A stretch of 64,000 nt of DNA, from the NCBI RefSeq assembly GCF_022348085.1, contig NZ_JAKRFN010000005.1, forward strand, positions 248,001 to 312,000, given 5' to 3'. The DNA comes from Mycobacterium sp. PSTR-4-N (GTDB lineage Bacteria; Actinomycetota; Actinomycetes; Mycobacteriales; Mycobacteriaceae). Under the pieces are notes generated by a model that was given only the letters and a program-made list of their open reading frames with translations, had not been told where the DNA came from and did not search any database. This document shows positions 18,465 to 27,260 of the stretch, in pieces; the first letter of the stretch is position 1; each line of letters starts with the position of its first letter. A program made the translations under genes and the position numbers.

Positions 18465-18842
18465 TCAGCGCTGCTGCGCGCGCCATTTGTCGAGAAGCCG
18501 GCGGTCCCGCTTGGTGGGTCGGCCCGCGCCCCGGTCCCGCATCGCAACCGGAATCGCGACGGCCGGGGGCGGGGGCGGCGTGCGGTCCAGGTAGCAGGTC
18601 GCCGCGTCGGCGGGGCCGACACGCTTCTGGATCACGCGGACCACCTCGACGATCCGGGTGCGACCGCCGACCAGGGCGCGCACCGTGTCGCCGGGACCGA
18701 CCGTCGTCGACGGCTTGGCGGGCCGGTCGTTGACTCGTACGTGACCGCCGCGGCACGCCTCGGCGGCGTCCGGGCGCGTCTTGGTCAACCGGACCGCCCA
18801 CAGCCAGCGGTCCACGCGCGTGGCGTCCATGGCGACCATCAT
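18465..18842 (-). CDS. S4-domain RNA-binding protein (Hsp15-like)
   Basis: A 125-residue protein with one S4 RNA-binding fold: RVDRWLWAVRLTKTRPDAAEACRGGHVRVN at about residues 9-38 matches Hsp15/RluA-type S4 modules that bind rRNA. The C-terminal tail is basic (GRPTKRDRRLLDKWRAQQR) as in Hsp15, which rescues stalled 50S subunits. The ATG at 18842 overlaps the stop of the upstream TetR gene as ATGA, which supports this start; MDATRV four codons in is an alternative. Translational coupling to TetR suggests joint expression, though a functional link is unclear. Confidence 0.85.
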   Translation of the reverse strand: MMVAMDATRVDRWLWAVRLTKTRPDAAEACRGGHVRVNDRPAKPSTTVGPGDTVRALVGGRTRIVEVVRVIQKRVGPADAATCYLDRTPPPPPAVAIPVAMRDRGAGRPTKRDRRLLDKWRAQQR

Positions 18843-19549
18843 GGAACATCGCCGGCGATGAGCCCCACCGCCGCATTCCGGCGTTCGCGAAGAAATGCCG
18901 CCACTTCGCCTGCCGCTGCGGTGATGTCGTCGCTCGTCGCATCGTCCGGTCCGAGCAGTGCGGTGACGGCTGCGCTGACGACCCGCAGCGGGTCGGTCGT
19001 CGGGCGGGAGTCGGCCATCATCGTCATCGCGACCCCTGTCACCAGACCGTGGAGGGCGAACGCCTGATCGGCGATGTCCCAGTCGCTCCGGGTCATTCGA
19101 TGACGACGCCAGACCGGTAGGACCGCGCCGATGACCGCGCTCGGCCCCAGGGTCTCGTGCAGCGTGAGGGAGCGGGGATGGTCGGCCAGCATGCCGAGCA
19201 GATCACCGTCCTGACGCTGCAACGCCGCGACCAACGGATGGTTGACGGCCGCGTCGAGCATCGTCGGGCAGAACCGAGACGGTCGTGCCAGGTCGGGATC
19301 GCTGTCGAGGCGGATGATCAGGTCATCGAGGAGGGCGAGGAACCCGCGTCCGACCAGCCCGAGCAACAGATCTTCTTTGGTGGGCCAGTACAGGTAGACG
19401 GTGCCCTTGCCGACGTGCGCGCGCGTCGCGACATCGGCGACGGTGAAGCCACGCGCACCCCGTTTGAGGAGAAGCTCGCCGGCGGCCGTCACCACGCGAG
19501 CGGCCGTGGCCGACTGCTGCTCGGGCAGGGCGGTCGGCGTGGAACTCAC
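18839..19549 (-). CDS. TetR-family transcriptional regulator
   Basis: A 236-residue TetR regulator. The DNA-binding helix-turn-helix is FTVADVATRAHVGKGTVYLY followed by WPTKEDLL, around residues 39-65. The C-terminal domain is the usual helical ligand/dimer domain. It is divergent from a lysophospholipid acyltransferase-like gene, and the gap carries an inverted repeat (19589-19613) suited to a TetR dimer. A role in lipid metabolism is suggested by that neighbour. The start is GTG at 19549. Confidence 0.88.
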   Translation of the reverse strand: MSSTPTALPEQQSATAARVVTAAGELLLKRGARGFTVADVATRAHVGKGTVYLYWPTKEDLLLGLVGRGFLALLDDLIIRLDSDPDLARPSRFCPTMLDAAVNHPLVAALQRQDGDLLGMLADHPRSLTLHETLGPSAVIGAVLPVWRRHRMTRSDWDIADQAFALHGLVTGVAMTMMADSRPTTDPLRVVSAAVTALLGPDDATSDDITAAAGEVAAFLRERRNAAVGLIAGDVP

Positions 19550-19588
19550 CGGCCGACTATAGCCGCGCCGACGACGCCGCAGACCGAA

Positions 19589-19613
19589 CTGACCATTTCA
19601 GTATTCTGGTCAG
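19589..19613. promoter_or_regulatory. Inverted repeat, likely TetR operator
   Basis: CTGACCA (19589-19595) and TGGTCAG (19607-19613) are perfect 7-base arms separated by 11 bases, in the 86-base gap between the TetR gene and the acyltransferase gene. GACC/GGTC half sites are common among TetR regulators of lipid metabolism. It would control both divergent promoters. Confidence 0.6.
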
Positions 19614-19635
19614 CCGTTCGGGTACGCTGGCGGCC

Positions 19636-20499
19636 GTGAACGTGTTCTCCGTCGTCGACCGGGCCAAGCGAGTGGCAGCCATGGAGTCGGCGATCTTCTC
19701 GCTCGCCGACCGACTGCACCCCGTGGTGTCGAGGTCGCGTATTTACGTCGACGGACTCGATCGGCTACCGCGCGACGGACGCTTCCTCCTGGTCGGGAAC
19801 CACACGACGGCAGGCTGGCCGGAAATCGTGCTGATCCCCTACTTCGTGCACGCCGAACTGGGCGTCCGGGTGAGGGGTTTGGCGACCAGACAGCTGGCCG
19901 ACATGGGTGGCCTCGGTGGGGAGATCGCCGAAGCCGCCGGTGCCGTGGTGGGCGATCCCGCCACCGCTGCGGAACTGATGATCCGGGGCGAAACCGTGCT
20001 GGTGTTCCCCGGTGGGGGACGCGACATGCTCAAGTTCAAGGGCGAGGAGTACCGGCTTCTCTGGCAGGGTCGCAGTGGTTTCGCGAGGTTGGCGATCGCC
20101 CACGACTATCCGATCGTGCCCGTCGGGCTGGTGGGCGGGGACGACGTGTTCCACAGCATGACCGAGCGCGACGGGGCCTGGGAGCGGATGACCCGGGGCA
20201 TCGGCGAGCGGCTGCACGGGGTGCGCGGCGTCGGCATCCCCCTGGTCCGCGGCATCGGGCCGACATTCGCACCGCGGCCGCAGCGGATGTACCTGCGTTT
20301 CGGCGCTCCGATCGCCACGGAACGGCCCACCGGCACCGCGGTGGAGTCGTGGGAGCGAGCGGTCAAGCAGACCACCCAGAACGCGCTCGAGTCGATCCTC
20401 GACGAGGTGCAGACCCTCCGCGCCGAGGACCCCTTCCGCCGGCTCAACCCGCTCGCCTGGCGCAGCGCGATCCAGCCGCCGCCGGCTCAGACCGCGTAG
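19636..20499 (+). CDS. Lysophospholipid acyltransferase-family protein
   Basis: A 287-residue protein of the PlsC/MGAT-like acyltransferase fold, probably acting at the inner face of the membrane on glycerolipids. The catalytic-block equivalent is LLVGNHTTAGWPEIVL near residue 53; the usual HX4D motif is altered (His is followed by TTAGWPE, with no Asp at the expected place). The second block VLVFPGGGRDMLKFKGEEYRL is well conserved in the family. It is divergent from a TetR gene and its tail overlaps the convergent PAS-GGDEF gene by 13 bases. Activity may differ from a standard acyltransferase because of the motif change. Confidence 0.8.
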   Translation: MNVFSVVDRAKRVAAMESAIFSLADRLHPVVSRSRIYVDGLDRLPRDGRFLLVGNHTTAGWPEIVLIPYFVHAELGVRVRGLATRQLADMGGLGGEIAEAAGAVVGDPATAAELMIRGETVLVFPGGGRDMLKFKGEEYRLLWQGRSGFARLAIAHDYPIVPVGLVGGDDVFHSMTERDGAWERMTRGIGERLHGVRGVGIPLVRGIGPTFAPRPQRMYLRFGAPIATERPTGTAVESWERAVKQTTQNALESILDEVQTLRAEDPFRRLNPLAWRSAIQPPPAQTA

Positions 20500-22100
20500 C
20501 GCGTGCGCCCCCGCCCGGAGGCCTTCGCGTGGTACATCGCCTCATCGGCGGCCCGGAGCAACTCGAGGGCGTCCCGGGCGTCGTTCACGCCCACCAACGT
20601 GACGCCGATGCTTGCGGTCACGGTGAGCTCGACGTCGTGATACCGGATCGGATCGGTTGCCGCACAATGTAATCGGTCGATGAGCTGATCCAGCTCGGAC
20701 CGTTCGATGCGCTGCATCAGCAGCACCACGAACTCGTCTCCCGCCAGCCGCGCGATCACATCGGACTCCCGCAGCGCCTGCTTCATCCGGGCCGACGTGG
20801 TGACCAGCACCGCGTCACCGGCGTCATGGCCGAAGGAGTCGTTGACGAACTTGAGGTCGTCGAGATCGATGAACAGCACCGCGCTGAGCCGCTGCACCGC
20901 ATCCGGGCGCAACGACGCCGCGATGCGCGCGAAGGCCCCCGATCGGTTCAGCAGGCCGGTCAACACATCGTGGGCCGCTTCGTGCGCGGCGCGCTCGTGC
21001 GCGACCTTCTGCGGGGTGATGTCGACGAACGTCGCGACGACCGGCGAGTGCGGCGGATCGTCGGGGCTCAGCAACCGTGTGCTCATCGAGAGCCACACCC
21101 TGCTGCCGTCCTCGCAGTCGACGCCCACCACGCGGTCGACCTGGGGGACACCGGAATGCGCCACCTGCCAGACCGGCTGCTGCATGACAGGCAACGCGCG
21201 CCCCTCCGCGTCGACCAGGGGGATGTTCGAGGCGAACGGCGCATCGACCGGTCGCACCGTGGCCAGGATGCGTTGCGCCGCCGGGTTGGTCGACATCACC
21301 GAGCCGTCGGGGCCGAACACCACCACCCCGGCGTCCAGCGCGGTCACGATTGCCTCGAAGTGTCGCTCGGCGCGGCGCAGAGCGGTCATGTCCGCGCAGA
21401 TCAGTACGTACCCGGATGCGGTCCGCGCCGCGGTCAGCCGGATGGAGCGGGGTGAGCCATCGGACGCGACGTGCGTGGTGTGCAGCACCCCCAGTGTGTC
21501 GATCAGCCGCTCGGCGTCGATCTCCGCGCCCACCGCGTCGTGCACAGGACGGTCCCGCACCTCGTGGAACCGGCGGCCGTAGATCTTCTCGGCCGCGGCA
21601 TTCCAACTGCTGACCGTGCCTTCGCGGGACAACCCGATGACACCGTCGCTGACGTGGTCGAGCAACGCCGCTTGGTAGCGCAGGAGGTCGGCCGCTCGGC
21701 TCGTGGTCAGATCGCGGAAATAGGTGACGACCGCGGGCCGGTCGTTCCAGCGGATCCGGATCGAGGTGGCTTCGACGTCGCGCACCGCTCCGCGCGATCG
21801 GCTCATGGACACCTCGGTCGGGGGAGCGTTGTCGCCGTCGCGGTGCAAACCGTTCAGGCGGCTCTCCACCTTCGGCAGGATGTCGGCCGGGATGAAATCC
21901 GACACTTTTCGCCCGACCAGGTCGTTGCTGCCCCGCACCCCCATCCACCGCACCGCGGTGGCGTTCGCGAACACGATCGTGCCGTCCTGATGGACACAGA
22001 TACCGTCGCTGGCCAGATCGAACAGCTCGCGGAAGCGCTGCTCGGCGTCTGCTGCGCCGTCCACCGCCGCCGGTGCGGCGTCGGTGTCGTCTCCTGACAT
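20487..22100 (-). CDS. PAS-domain diguanylate cyclase with AGDEF motif
   Basis: A 537-residue soluble sensor cyclase. It has an N-terminal PAS (FRELFDLASDGICVHQDG, about residues 22-140), a second PAS (about 150-260), a third PAS-like region (about 270-380), and a C-terminal GGDEF domain. The active loop is RLAGDEF near residue 453: the first Gly is Ala, a change tolerated by some active cyclases. The inhibitory I-site RESD sits five residues before it. No EAL domain is present. The ATG at 22100 is chosen; the frame is open well upstream, but that region lies opposite NADH dehydrogenase and methyltransferase genes. It is divergent from a type II NADH dehydrogenase, suggesting redox input. Confidence 0.86.
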   Translation of the reverse strand: MSGDDTDAAPAAVDGAADAEQRFRELFDLASDGICVHQDGTIVFANATAVRWMGVRGSNDLVGRKVSDFIPADILPKVESRLNGLHRDGDNAPPTEVSMSRSRGAVRDVEATSIRIRWNDRPAVVTYFRDLTTSRAADLLRYQAALLDHVSDGVIGLSREGTVSSWNAAAEKIYGRRFHEVRDRPVHDAVGAEIDAERLIDTLGVLHTTHVASDGSPRSIRLTAARTASGYVLICADMTALRRAERHFEAIVTALDAGVVVFGPDGSVMSTNPAAQRILATVRPVDAPFASNIPLVDAEGRALPVMQQPVWQVAHSGVPQVDRVVGVDCEDGSRVWLSMSTRLLSPDDPPHSPVVATFVDITPQKVAHERAAHEAAHDVLTGLLNRSGAFARIAASLRPDAVQRLSAVLFIDLDDLKFVNDSFGHDAGDAVLVTTSARMKQALRESDVIARLAGDEFVVLLMQRIERSELDQLIDRLHCAATDPIRYHDVELTVTASIGVTLVGVNDARDALELLRAADEAMYHAKASGRGRTRYAV

Positions 22101-22184
22101 ACCCGCCCCCGCCGGCCCGATCACTCCGATCGAGGCTAGCGTGTCGGCGGGTGCATTCGATGAGAAACGGGTATCGACGGTGCC

Positions 22185-23540
22185 ATGGGTAATCCGCGTC
22201 CGAAAGTCCTGATCATCGGCGGGGGATTCGGCGGCTTGTTCTGTGCCCGCCGCTTCCGCGGGGTCGACGTCGACGTGACTCTGCTCGACCGAGCCGCGTG
22301 CCACGTGTTCCAGCCCCTGCTCTACCAGTGCGCGACGGGCACCCTCAGCATCGGCCAGATCAGCCGTTCCCTGCGTGAGGAACTCGAGCACCATCCCAAC
22401 GTCCAGACGTTGCTCGGGGAGGCTGTTCGCCTGGACCCCGAGTCGCGACGGGTGACAGCGCGCCGACCCGACGACTCCACTTTCGAACTCGACTACGACT
22501 ACCTGGTGATCGCGGCGGGGATGCGGCAGTCCTACTTCGGTCACGAGGAATTCGCCACGTGGGCGCCCGGGATGAAGACACTCGACGATGCGCTGAGCAT
22601 CCGGCGCCGGGTGTTCGCCGCGTTCGAGATCGCCGAGACGCTGCCGCCGGGACCGGACCGGGACGCGTGGTTGACGTTCATCGTCGCCGGAGGCGGTCCC
22701 ACAGGTGTCGAATTGGCCGGGCAGATCCGGGAACTGGCGACGCGGGCGTTGGCCAACGAATTCCACAGCATCCAACCGCGGGAAGCACGCGTCCTGCTGT
22801 TCGACGGCGGCGACCGGGTGCTGAAAAGCTTCGCCCCCGCCCTGGCCGGTCGGGCACAGGAGACGCTGGAGAACCTCGGGGTGAAGATGCACTTCGGCGT
22901 CCACGTCACCGATGTCCGGCGCGAGGGCGTGACGGTGAGCCCGAAAGGCGGCGGGCCGAGCCGGGACTACGCCAGCCGCACCGTGCTGTGGACCGCGGGC
23001 GTGGAAGCGGTGCCTTTCGTCCGGCACGCCGCCGACGTCCTCGGTGCGCACACGGATCGGTCCGGCCGCATCACCGTCGACCCCGATCTGTCGGTGCCCG
23101 GCCACCGGGAGGTCTTCGTGATCGGTGACATCGCGGGTCGTGACGGTCTGCCCGGCGTCGCGGAGAACGCCATGCAGGGCGGGTTGCACGCGGCGGCGTG
23201 TATCCGGCGCGACGTGAGTGGCAAGCGACGCAAGAACTACCGCTACCGTGACCTCGGCTCTGCGGCCTACATCAGCCGAGGCAACGCGTTGCTGCAAGCG
23301 GGGCCCGTGAAGCTGGCCGGGGCGTGGGGCTGGCTGGGCTGGGGGTTCATCCACATCGCCTTCCTCACCGGGGTTCGCAACCGGTTCAGTACCGTCGGCA
23401 CCTGGATGGCGACGATCGCCCGGGCCAACCGCAGCGACCGCACCTTCATCCTGGGCGGCTCCGGCCACCCCGAGGAGCCCTACACCTGGGAATCGCCGGT
23501 GCACCAGAGTTACAAGGCGGGCCCGGAGAAGTCGGCGTAG
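22185..23540 (+). CDS. Type II NADH dehydrogenase-like flavoprotein
   Basis: A 451-residue FAD/NAD(P)H oxidoreductase of the NDH-2 family. The FAD motif LIIGGGFGGLFCARRF is at about residues 9-24; the NADH motif VAGGGPTGVELAGQ at about 165; the second FAD motif VFVIGDIAG at about 307. The C-terminal region (about 370-420) is amphipathic or hydrophobic (AWGWLGWGFIHIAFLTG) and would dock to the membrane. It should pass electrons from NADH to menaquinone without proton pumping. Mycobacteria usually hold one or two such enzymes. Its 3' end overlaps the convergent methyltransferase by 31 bases. Confidence 0.87.
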   Translation: MGNPRPKVLIIGGGFGGLFCARRFRGVDVDVTLLDRAACHVFQPLLYQCATGTLSIGQISRSLREELEHHPNVQTLLGEAVRLDPESRRVTARRPDDSTFELDYDYLVIAAGMRQSYFGHEEFATWAPGMKTLDDALSIRRRVFAAFEIAETLPPGPDRDAWLTFIVAGGGPTGVELAGQIRELATRALANEFHSIQPREARVLLFDGGDRVLKSFAPALAGRAQETLENLGVKMHFGVHVTDVRREGVTVSPKGGGPSRDYASRTVLWTAGVEAVPFVRHAADVLGAHTDRSGRITVDPDLSVPGHREVFVIGDIAGRDGLPGVAENAMQGGLHAAACIRRDVSGKRRKNYRYRDLGSAAYISRGNALLQAGPVKLAGAWGWLGWGFIHIAFLTGVRNRFSTVGTWMATIARANRSDRTFILGGSGHPEEPYTWESPVHQSYKAGPEKSA

Positions 23541-24169
23541 GACGCTGCGGCGCGGTGGGCGCGCCCGACGACGAGTGGGCCGACGATCATCGGCATACCC
23601 CGCCAGGTCGCGCACTCGATCTCCGGCGTGAACCCGCAGGCGGTCATCGTCTCGAGAGTGTCTCTGTTGCAGACACATCCGCCGGCGAAGGCGCGCCATG
23701 GTCGCAGCAGCAGGTCCTGCCATGCCGCCAACCATCGTGATCGCGCTCGGACGTGTTCGATGAACAGCAGCCGCCCCTCCGGAACGAGCACCCGCGCGAT
23801 CTCTCGCAGCGCACGCTCGGGTTCGGCGACGGTGCACAGCACCAGCGTCGAGACCACGGTGTCCACCGACGCGTCGGGGAGCGCAAGACCTTCGGCCGGT
23901 ACGTCGATGATCCGGGCGACTCGGCCGAGCCCCTGAAGCCGACGGTGGAGCCGGTGGCGCATCCCGGGCTCCGGTTCGGCCAGGATCAGCTCGTCGACCG
24001 CGGCCGGGTAGCAGGGCAGGTTGAGTCCGGTCCCCGCCCCGATCTCGAGCACCCGCCCGGACGCCCCGGCGAGCAGCGTCCGTCGGCGGCGCCGCATCCC
24101 CGCGAGCTCGCCGAGGCACAGGAAGGGGTCGTAGAGCAGCGCCATCACGCGCAACCACAGCTGGTTCAC
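23510..24169 (-). CDS. Class I SAM-dependent methyltransferase
   Basis: A 219-residue methyltransferase of the Methyltransf_11 type. Motif I VLEIGAGTGLNLPCYP is near residue 40, the acidic residue is in ILAEPEP, and VLVPEGRLLFIEHVRA forms the post-motif strand. This pattern with an N-terminal YDPFLCLGE stretch resembles phosphatidylethanolamine/phospholipid or thiol methyltransferase relatives in mycobacteria, but the substrate cannot be fixed. The start is GTG at 24169. The gene overlaps the end of the NADH dehydrogenase gene on the opposite strand. Confidence 0.83.
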   Translation of the reverse strand: MNQLWLRVMALLYDPFLCLGELAGMRRRRRTLLAGASGRVLEIGAGTGLNLPCYPAAVDELILAEPEPGMRHRLHRRLQGLGRVARIIDVPAEGLALPDASVDTVVSTLVLCTVAEPERALREIARVLVPEGRLLFIEHVRARSRWLAAWQDLLLRPWRAFAGGCVCNRDTLETMTACGFTPEIECATWRGMPMIVGPLVVGRAHRAAASYADFSGPAL

Positions 24170-24248
24170 GGCTCGAATCTAGGAGCCGGTGACCGCGCGC
24201 CGCATCGCCCGAATCGGCCATCATTGCGCGATGGCCGGTTCGGGTCAG

Positions 24249-25277
24249 TCAGAGGAGCCCCTGACGGTTCGCCTCGGCGACGGCTGCGGTGCGCGACGGG
24301 CAGCCGAGCTTGTGACGGATGTTGGCGACGTGCCGGTGCACGGTGTGTGGACTGATGCCCAGGTGTTCGGCGATCTCACGGTCGCCCAGACCGCGCGCCA
24401 CACAACGCAGGACATCGCGCTCGCGCACCGACAGCGGCCCCGTGACCGGCGGAGCCGCGTCGGCCGCAGCAGCGGCGAGTCCGCTGCGGCAGGCGCGCAC
24501 GACCGCGCCGACGTCGCCGTACCACGGGAAGTGCGAACGACCCTGCAGCGGAACGAGAACCGCGCCGGGAATCGAGGCGGCGACCTCCCGGCCGAGCCGG
24601 AACGGGACCGCACGATCGTCGCGCCGATGCACCACTGTCGTGGGTGCCCGCACGTCGGTCAGATACGCGCGCACGTCGAGCCGGTACACCGCGTCGAGCA
24701 GCGCCGCGGCAGTCTCCGCAGTGGCCGACGCGCGTTGCAGTCGCGCGAATCGTTCGTGCTCGCAAGCGTCTGCGTCGGCGAGGAAGATGTCGCCGAGAAC
24801 CCTGGCCCCCAAACCCCAGTGCGCGTCGATGGCCGCGACGACCGCGCGGCCGACCTCGGGTGGGGTCAGCAGGCCGCCCCGCGCGAAGGCGCCATAGAGA
24901 ACCAGTCGGTCAACGCGTTCGGGATAGGCTGCGGCGAAAGCGATTGCGGTGGCACCACCCGAGGAACCGCCCAGCAGCGACACCCGGTCCAGCCGCAAGT
25001 CGTCGCAGAGCGCCCGCAGCGTTTCCACGTCGTGTTCGAGGGTCAGGTCGGGCGCGCTCACGTCGCGATCGGACATGCCCACGCCGAGGCGGTCGTAGCG
25101 GATCAGTGTGCGATCCTCGGCGATCCCCGTCCAGAAGCGCTGCACGCCCGGCTGCTGCCAGTCGAGTTCGAGATGACTCACCCACCAGGCGGGAGCGACC
25201 AGCGGCGGTTCGGCACCGCGGGCCGGACCGCGCACCTCGTACGCCAGCCGGCGGTCACCGACGCGCAGGAACTGCAT
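24249..25277 (-). CDS. Alpha/beta-hydrolase fused to a LuxR DNA-binding domain
   Basis: A 342-residue fusion. Residues 1 to about 265 are an alpha/beta hydrolase with nucleophile elbow GGSSGGATA near residue 105, an Asp in HRRDDRAVP and His in QGRSHFPWYGD, so the triad looks complete. Residues about 278-342 are a GerE helix-turn-helix (LSVRERDVLRCVARGLGDRE, then IAEHLGISPHTVHRHVANIR). The likely design is a regulator whose hydrolase fold senses, and perhaps turns over, a small ester or lactone. No target gene is evident; it may regulate its own promoter. The ATG start lies 51 bases after the MOSC gene stop on the same strand. Confidence 0.88.
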   Translation of the reverse strand: MQFLRVGDRRLAYEVRGPARGAEPPLVAPAWWVSHLELDWQQPGVQRFWTGIAEDRTLIRYDRLGVGMSDRDVSAPDLTLEHDVETLRALCDDLRLDRVSLLGGSSGGATAIAFAAAYPERVDRLVLYGAFARGGLLTPPEVGRAVVAAIDAHWGLGARVLGDIFLADADACEHERFARLQRASATAETAAALLDAVYRLDVRAYLTDVRAPTTVVHRRDDRAVPFRLGREVAASIPGAVLVPLQGRSHFPWYGDVGAVVRACRSGLAAAAADAAPPVTGPLSVRERDVLRCVARGLGDREIAEHLGISPHTVHRHVANIRHKLGCPSRTAAVAEANRQGLL

Positions 25278-25328
25278 CGCTTCGAAACCCCTGTCCCACA
25301 GGCTGTAGAACGTACACCCGGGGCAGAC

Positions 25329-26156
25329 CTACGCGTCGGGGATTCGGACCTCGTCCCCGATCTCGACGATCCCGCCGGTGACGACGTCGGCGTACAGACC
25401 CGCGCACGGCAGGACCCCGAATTCGCCCGCGTGGACGCGGTTGTGTTCGAGCGCATACCGAACGGCGTGCGGGGAACGCGGCAGCGAACCGTGCTCCAGC
25501 GTGGGTACCGAGCAACGTGGCGTGGGCAACGTCCCGCGCACCCGTGTGGTGCCGATGCCGAACGTGACACCGACCCAGTCGTTCTCCACGAAAGGTGGAC
25601 AGCCATGCGGGGTTTCGATCACGATGTTCGGCCGGTAGCGCAGCGCCTGCCCGTGCTCGAACCCGATGGCGTCGAGCGTGGCCGTGGTGATCAGGTGAAC
25701 GGGGGAGTGATCGACGAAGGCACCTCCCGGGGTGCCCTGGGCGATCTCGAGGAGCTCGGCCTCGATGTCGGCGTCGATGCCGTGGGTCAGCACGTCGACC
25801 GGATCGGAGCGCTCGACCGTGGCCCCCGCGTGGCGCTCGTCGGCCAGATGGACGCGCCGTCCGACCATCTCCGAGATCGCCTCGGCCGATTCTGCGACCG
25901 GTATGGCGCGCCCGTCGGGCAGGGTGAGCACGACACCGCCGTCCTCGGTGGATGCCGAGCACTGCAGCAGTCGGCGCCACAGGCGGGGGTTCTTGGCCGT
26001 GGCCACTCGTCCCGTCTCGTCGTCGACGAACGCGAAACGGCGATCGCCTGCGGCACCGAGGGGGCCGAACTCCAGACGGGTGCACTCTTCGCCGAGCATC
26101 GACTTCACGGGATAGCGGTGCAGTGCGGCCACCCGGCCGCTCGGAACGGTAGTCAT
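25329..26156 (-). CDS. MOSC domain-containing protein
   Basis: A protein of about 275 residues with an N-terminal MOSC_N beta-barrel (VAALHRYPVKSMLGEECTRL onward) and a C-terminal MOSC domain (about 130-275) in which RPNIVIETPHG and RCSVPTLEHG hold the conserved cysteine used in sulfur or molybdenum-cofactor chemistry. Relatives include the mARC/YcbX reductases, which reduce N-hydroxylated compounds using Moco. The ATG at 26156 is preferred; a GTG at 26183 adds nine residues. It lies between the hydrolase-LuxR and antiporter genes on the same strand, probably in one transcript. Confidence 0.85.
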   Translation of the reverse strand: MTTVPSGRVAALHRYPVKSMLGEECTRLEFGPLGAAGDRRFAFVDDETGRVATAKNPRLWRRLLQCSASTEDGGVVLTLPDGRAIPVAESAEAISEMVGRRVHLADERHAGATVERSDPVDVLTHGIDADIEAELLEIAQGTPGGAFVDHSPVHLITTATLDAIGFEHGQALRYRPNIVIETPHGCPPFVENDWVGVTFGIGTTRVRGTLPTPRCSVPTLEHGSLPRSPHAVRYALEHNRVHAGEFGVLPCAGLYADVVTGGIVEIGDEVRIPDA

Positions 26157-26189
26157 CGCCTGCGCCAGCGTACGGGCCGCCACGTGCGG

Positions 26190-27260
26190 TCAGCCGGTCT
26201 GCGCGATCGCGAACAATCCGGCGACGCCGACGACGTAGATGACGAGCACCGCCAGCGAATCGATGCCCATCCGGGCGACGCGCCGCTGGGGGCGGAACAG
26301 CAAGCCTGCGGCATAGCCCAACGTCATCACGATGGCCAGCGCGGTGAGGTAGATGTCGGTGCGCTCTGCCTGGGGCAGCACGGCATCCCCGGACAGCAAC
26401 GTCGCCATCAGGAACAGCACGGGAAGGAAGGCGTTGCCCCCGAAGATGTCGGACACGGCGAGCTGATAGTCCCCGTTGCGCACCGACGCCAGGCCGGTCG
26501 ACAGCTCGGGCAACGACGTCGCGGCGGCCAGCACCGTGGCGCCGAAGAGAACCCCGGACAGGCCGACGCCGTCGGCGATCGCATCACCACTGCGTTCGAG
26601 GACGACCCCGGCGACGAGCGTGACCACGGCGGCCAGGCCGAAAATCAGCGCCGATCGCGTCGTGCTGACGCCCTGTGCGGTCGCCTCGCGCTCGTTGCGC
26701 GCCGCGCTGTGACCGCGGGGTTTGTCCTGACCGTCGGGCGGTTCGCCGGATTCGTGCCACGGCAGGGATCGTCCGGCGCGGCGCAGCAACAGCAACCCAC
26801 CCACCCAGACCGCCAGGATCAGCACGGCGGCGGGGGTCACGCGCCAGGCGATCAACGTCGGGGGGAGCTGCGTCCCGGCGATCACCAGCGCCAGGACCGC
26901 CACCACGAGGGTCGCCTCGAGCACCAGCACCAGGGAGGCGGCGCGGTAGGTCAGGGGCCGCGGTCCGCGCACCCCGAAGGCGTCGAGTGCCACCAGGACC
27001 ACGGTCTGGATGGCGATACCGCCGAGGATGTTGCCGACCGCGACGCCCAGATTTCCCGACAGCGAAGCGCTGGCGACGATCGCGATCTCCGGCAGGTTGG
27101 TGGCGACCGCGAGCAGGATCAACCCACCCAGCGCCGACCCGAGATGGAGCCGGGTGGACAGCACATCGGTCTGGTTGGACAGCGAGATGCCGGCGACCCA
27201 GATCGCCGCGGCGGCAGCACCGAACGCCAGTAGCAGGGCCCACATCGGCCAACCTGACAC
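26190..27260 (-). CDS. Sodium/calcium exchanger-family antiporter (CaCA)
   Basis: A 356-residue membrane protein with about ten helices in two repeats, as in the Ca2+:cation antiporter family. The two alpha-repeat ion-binding motifs are seen: AVATNLPEIAIVASASLSGNLG near residue 51 and AAATSLPELSTGLASVRNG near 255, both with the acidic Pro-Glu ion ligand. A charged cytoplasmic loop (about 170-205) divides the halves. It exports Ca2+ or another cation in exchange for Na+ or H+. The GTG at 27260 is preceded by GAGAGGAAA. It is divergent from mmpS, and the 233-base gap carries the regulatory features listed separately. Confidence 0.87.
   Translation of the reverse strand: MSGWPMWALLLAFGAAAAAIWVAGISLSNQTDVLSTRLHLGSALGGLILLAVATNLPEIAIVASASLSGNLGVAVGNILGGIAIQTVVLVALDAFGVRGPRPLTYRAASLVLVLEATLVVAVLALVIAGTQLPPTLIAWRVTPAAVLILAVWVGGLLLLRRAGRSLPWHESGEPPDGQDKPRGHSAARNEREATAQGVSTTRSALIFGLAAVVTLVAGVVLERSGDAIADGVGLSGVLFGATVLAAATSLPELSTGLASVRNGDYQLAVSDIFGGNAFLPVLFLMATLLSGDAVLPQAERTDIYLTALAIVMTLGYAAGLLFRPQRRVARMGIDSLAVLVIYVVGVAGLFAIAQTG

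Noticed and set aside
22169..22174. GGGTAT as a SigF-type -10 before the NADH dehydrogenase
   Set aside because: No GTTT-like -35 is at the right distance and it would leave almost no leader before the ATG.
22101..24224. Upstream extension of the PAS-GGDEF frame to over 1,200 residues
   Set aside because: The extra part is antisense to the NADH dehydrogenase and the methyltransferase region and shows no domain.
24189..27233. A very long plus-strand open frame (about 1,000 codons) opposite the hydrolase-LuxR, MOSC and antiporter genes
   Set aside because: It is antisense to three genes with clear motifs, has Arg/Gly/Ala-rich low-complexity translation and no domain. High GC at third positions creates such frames.
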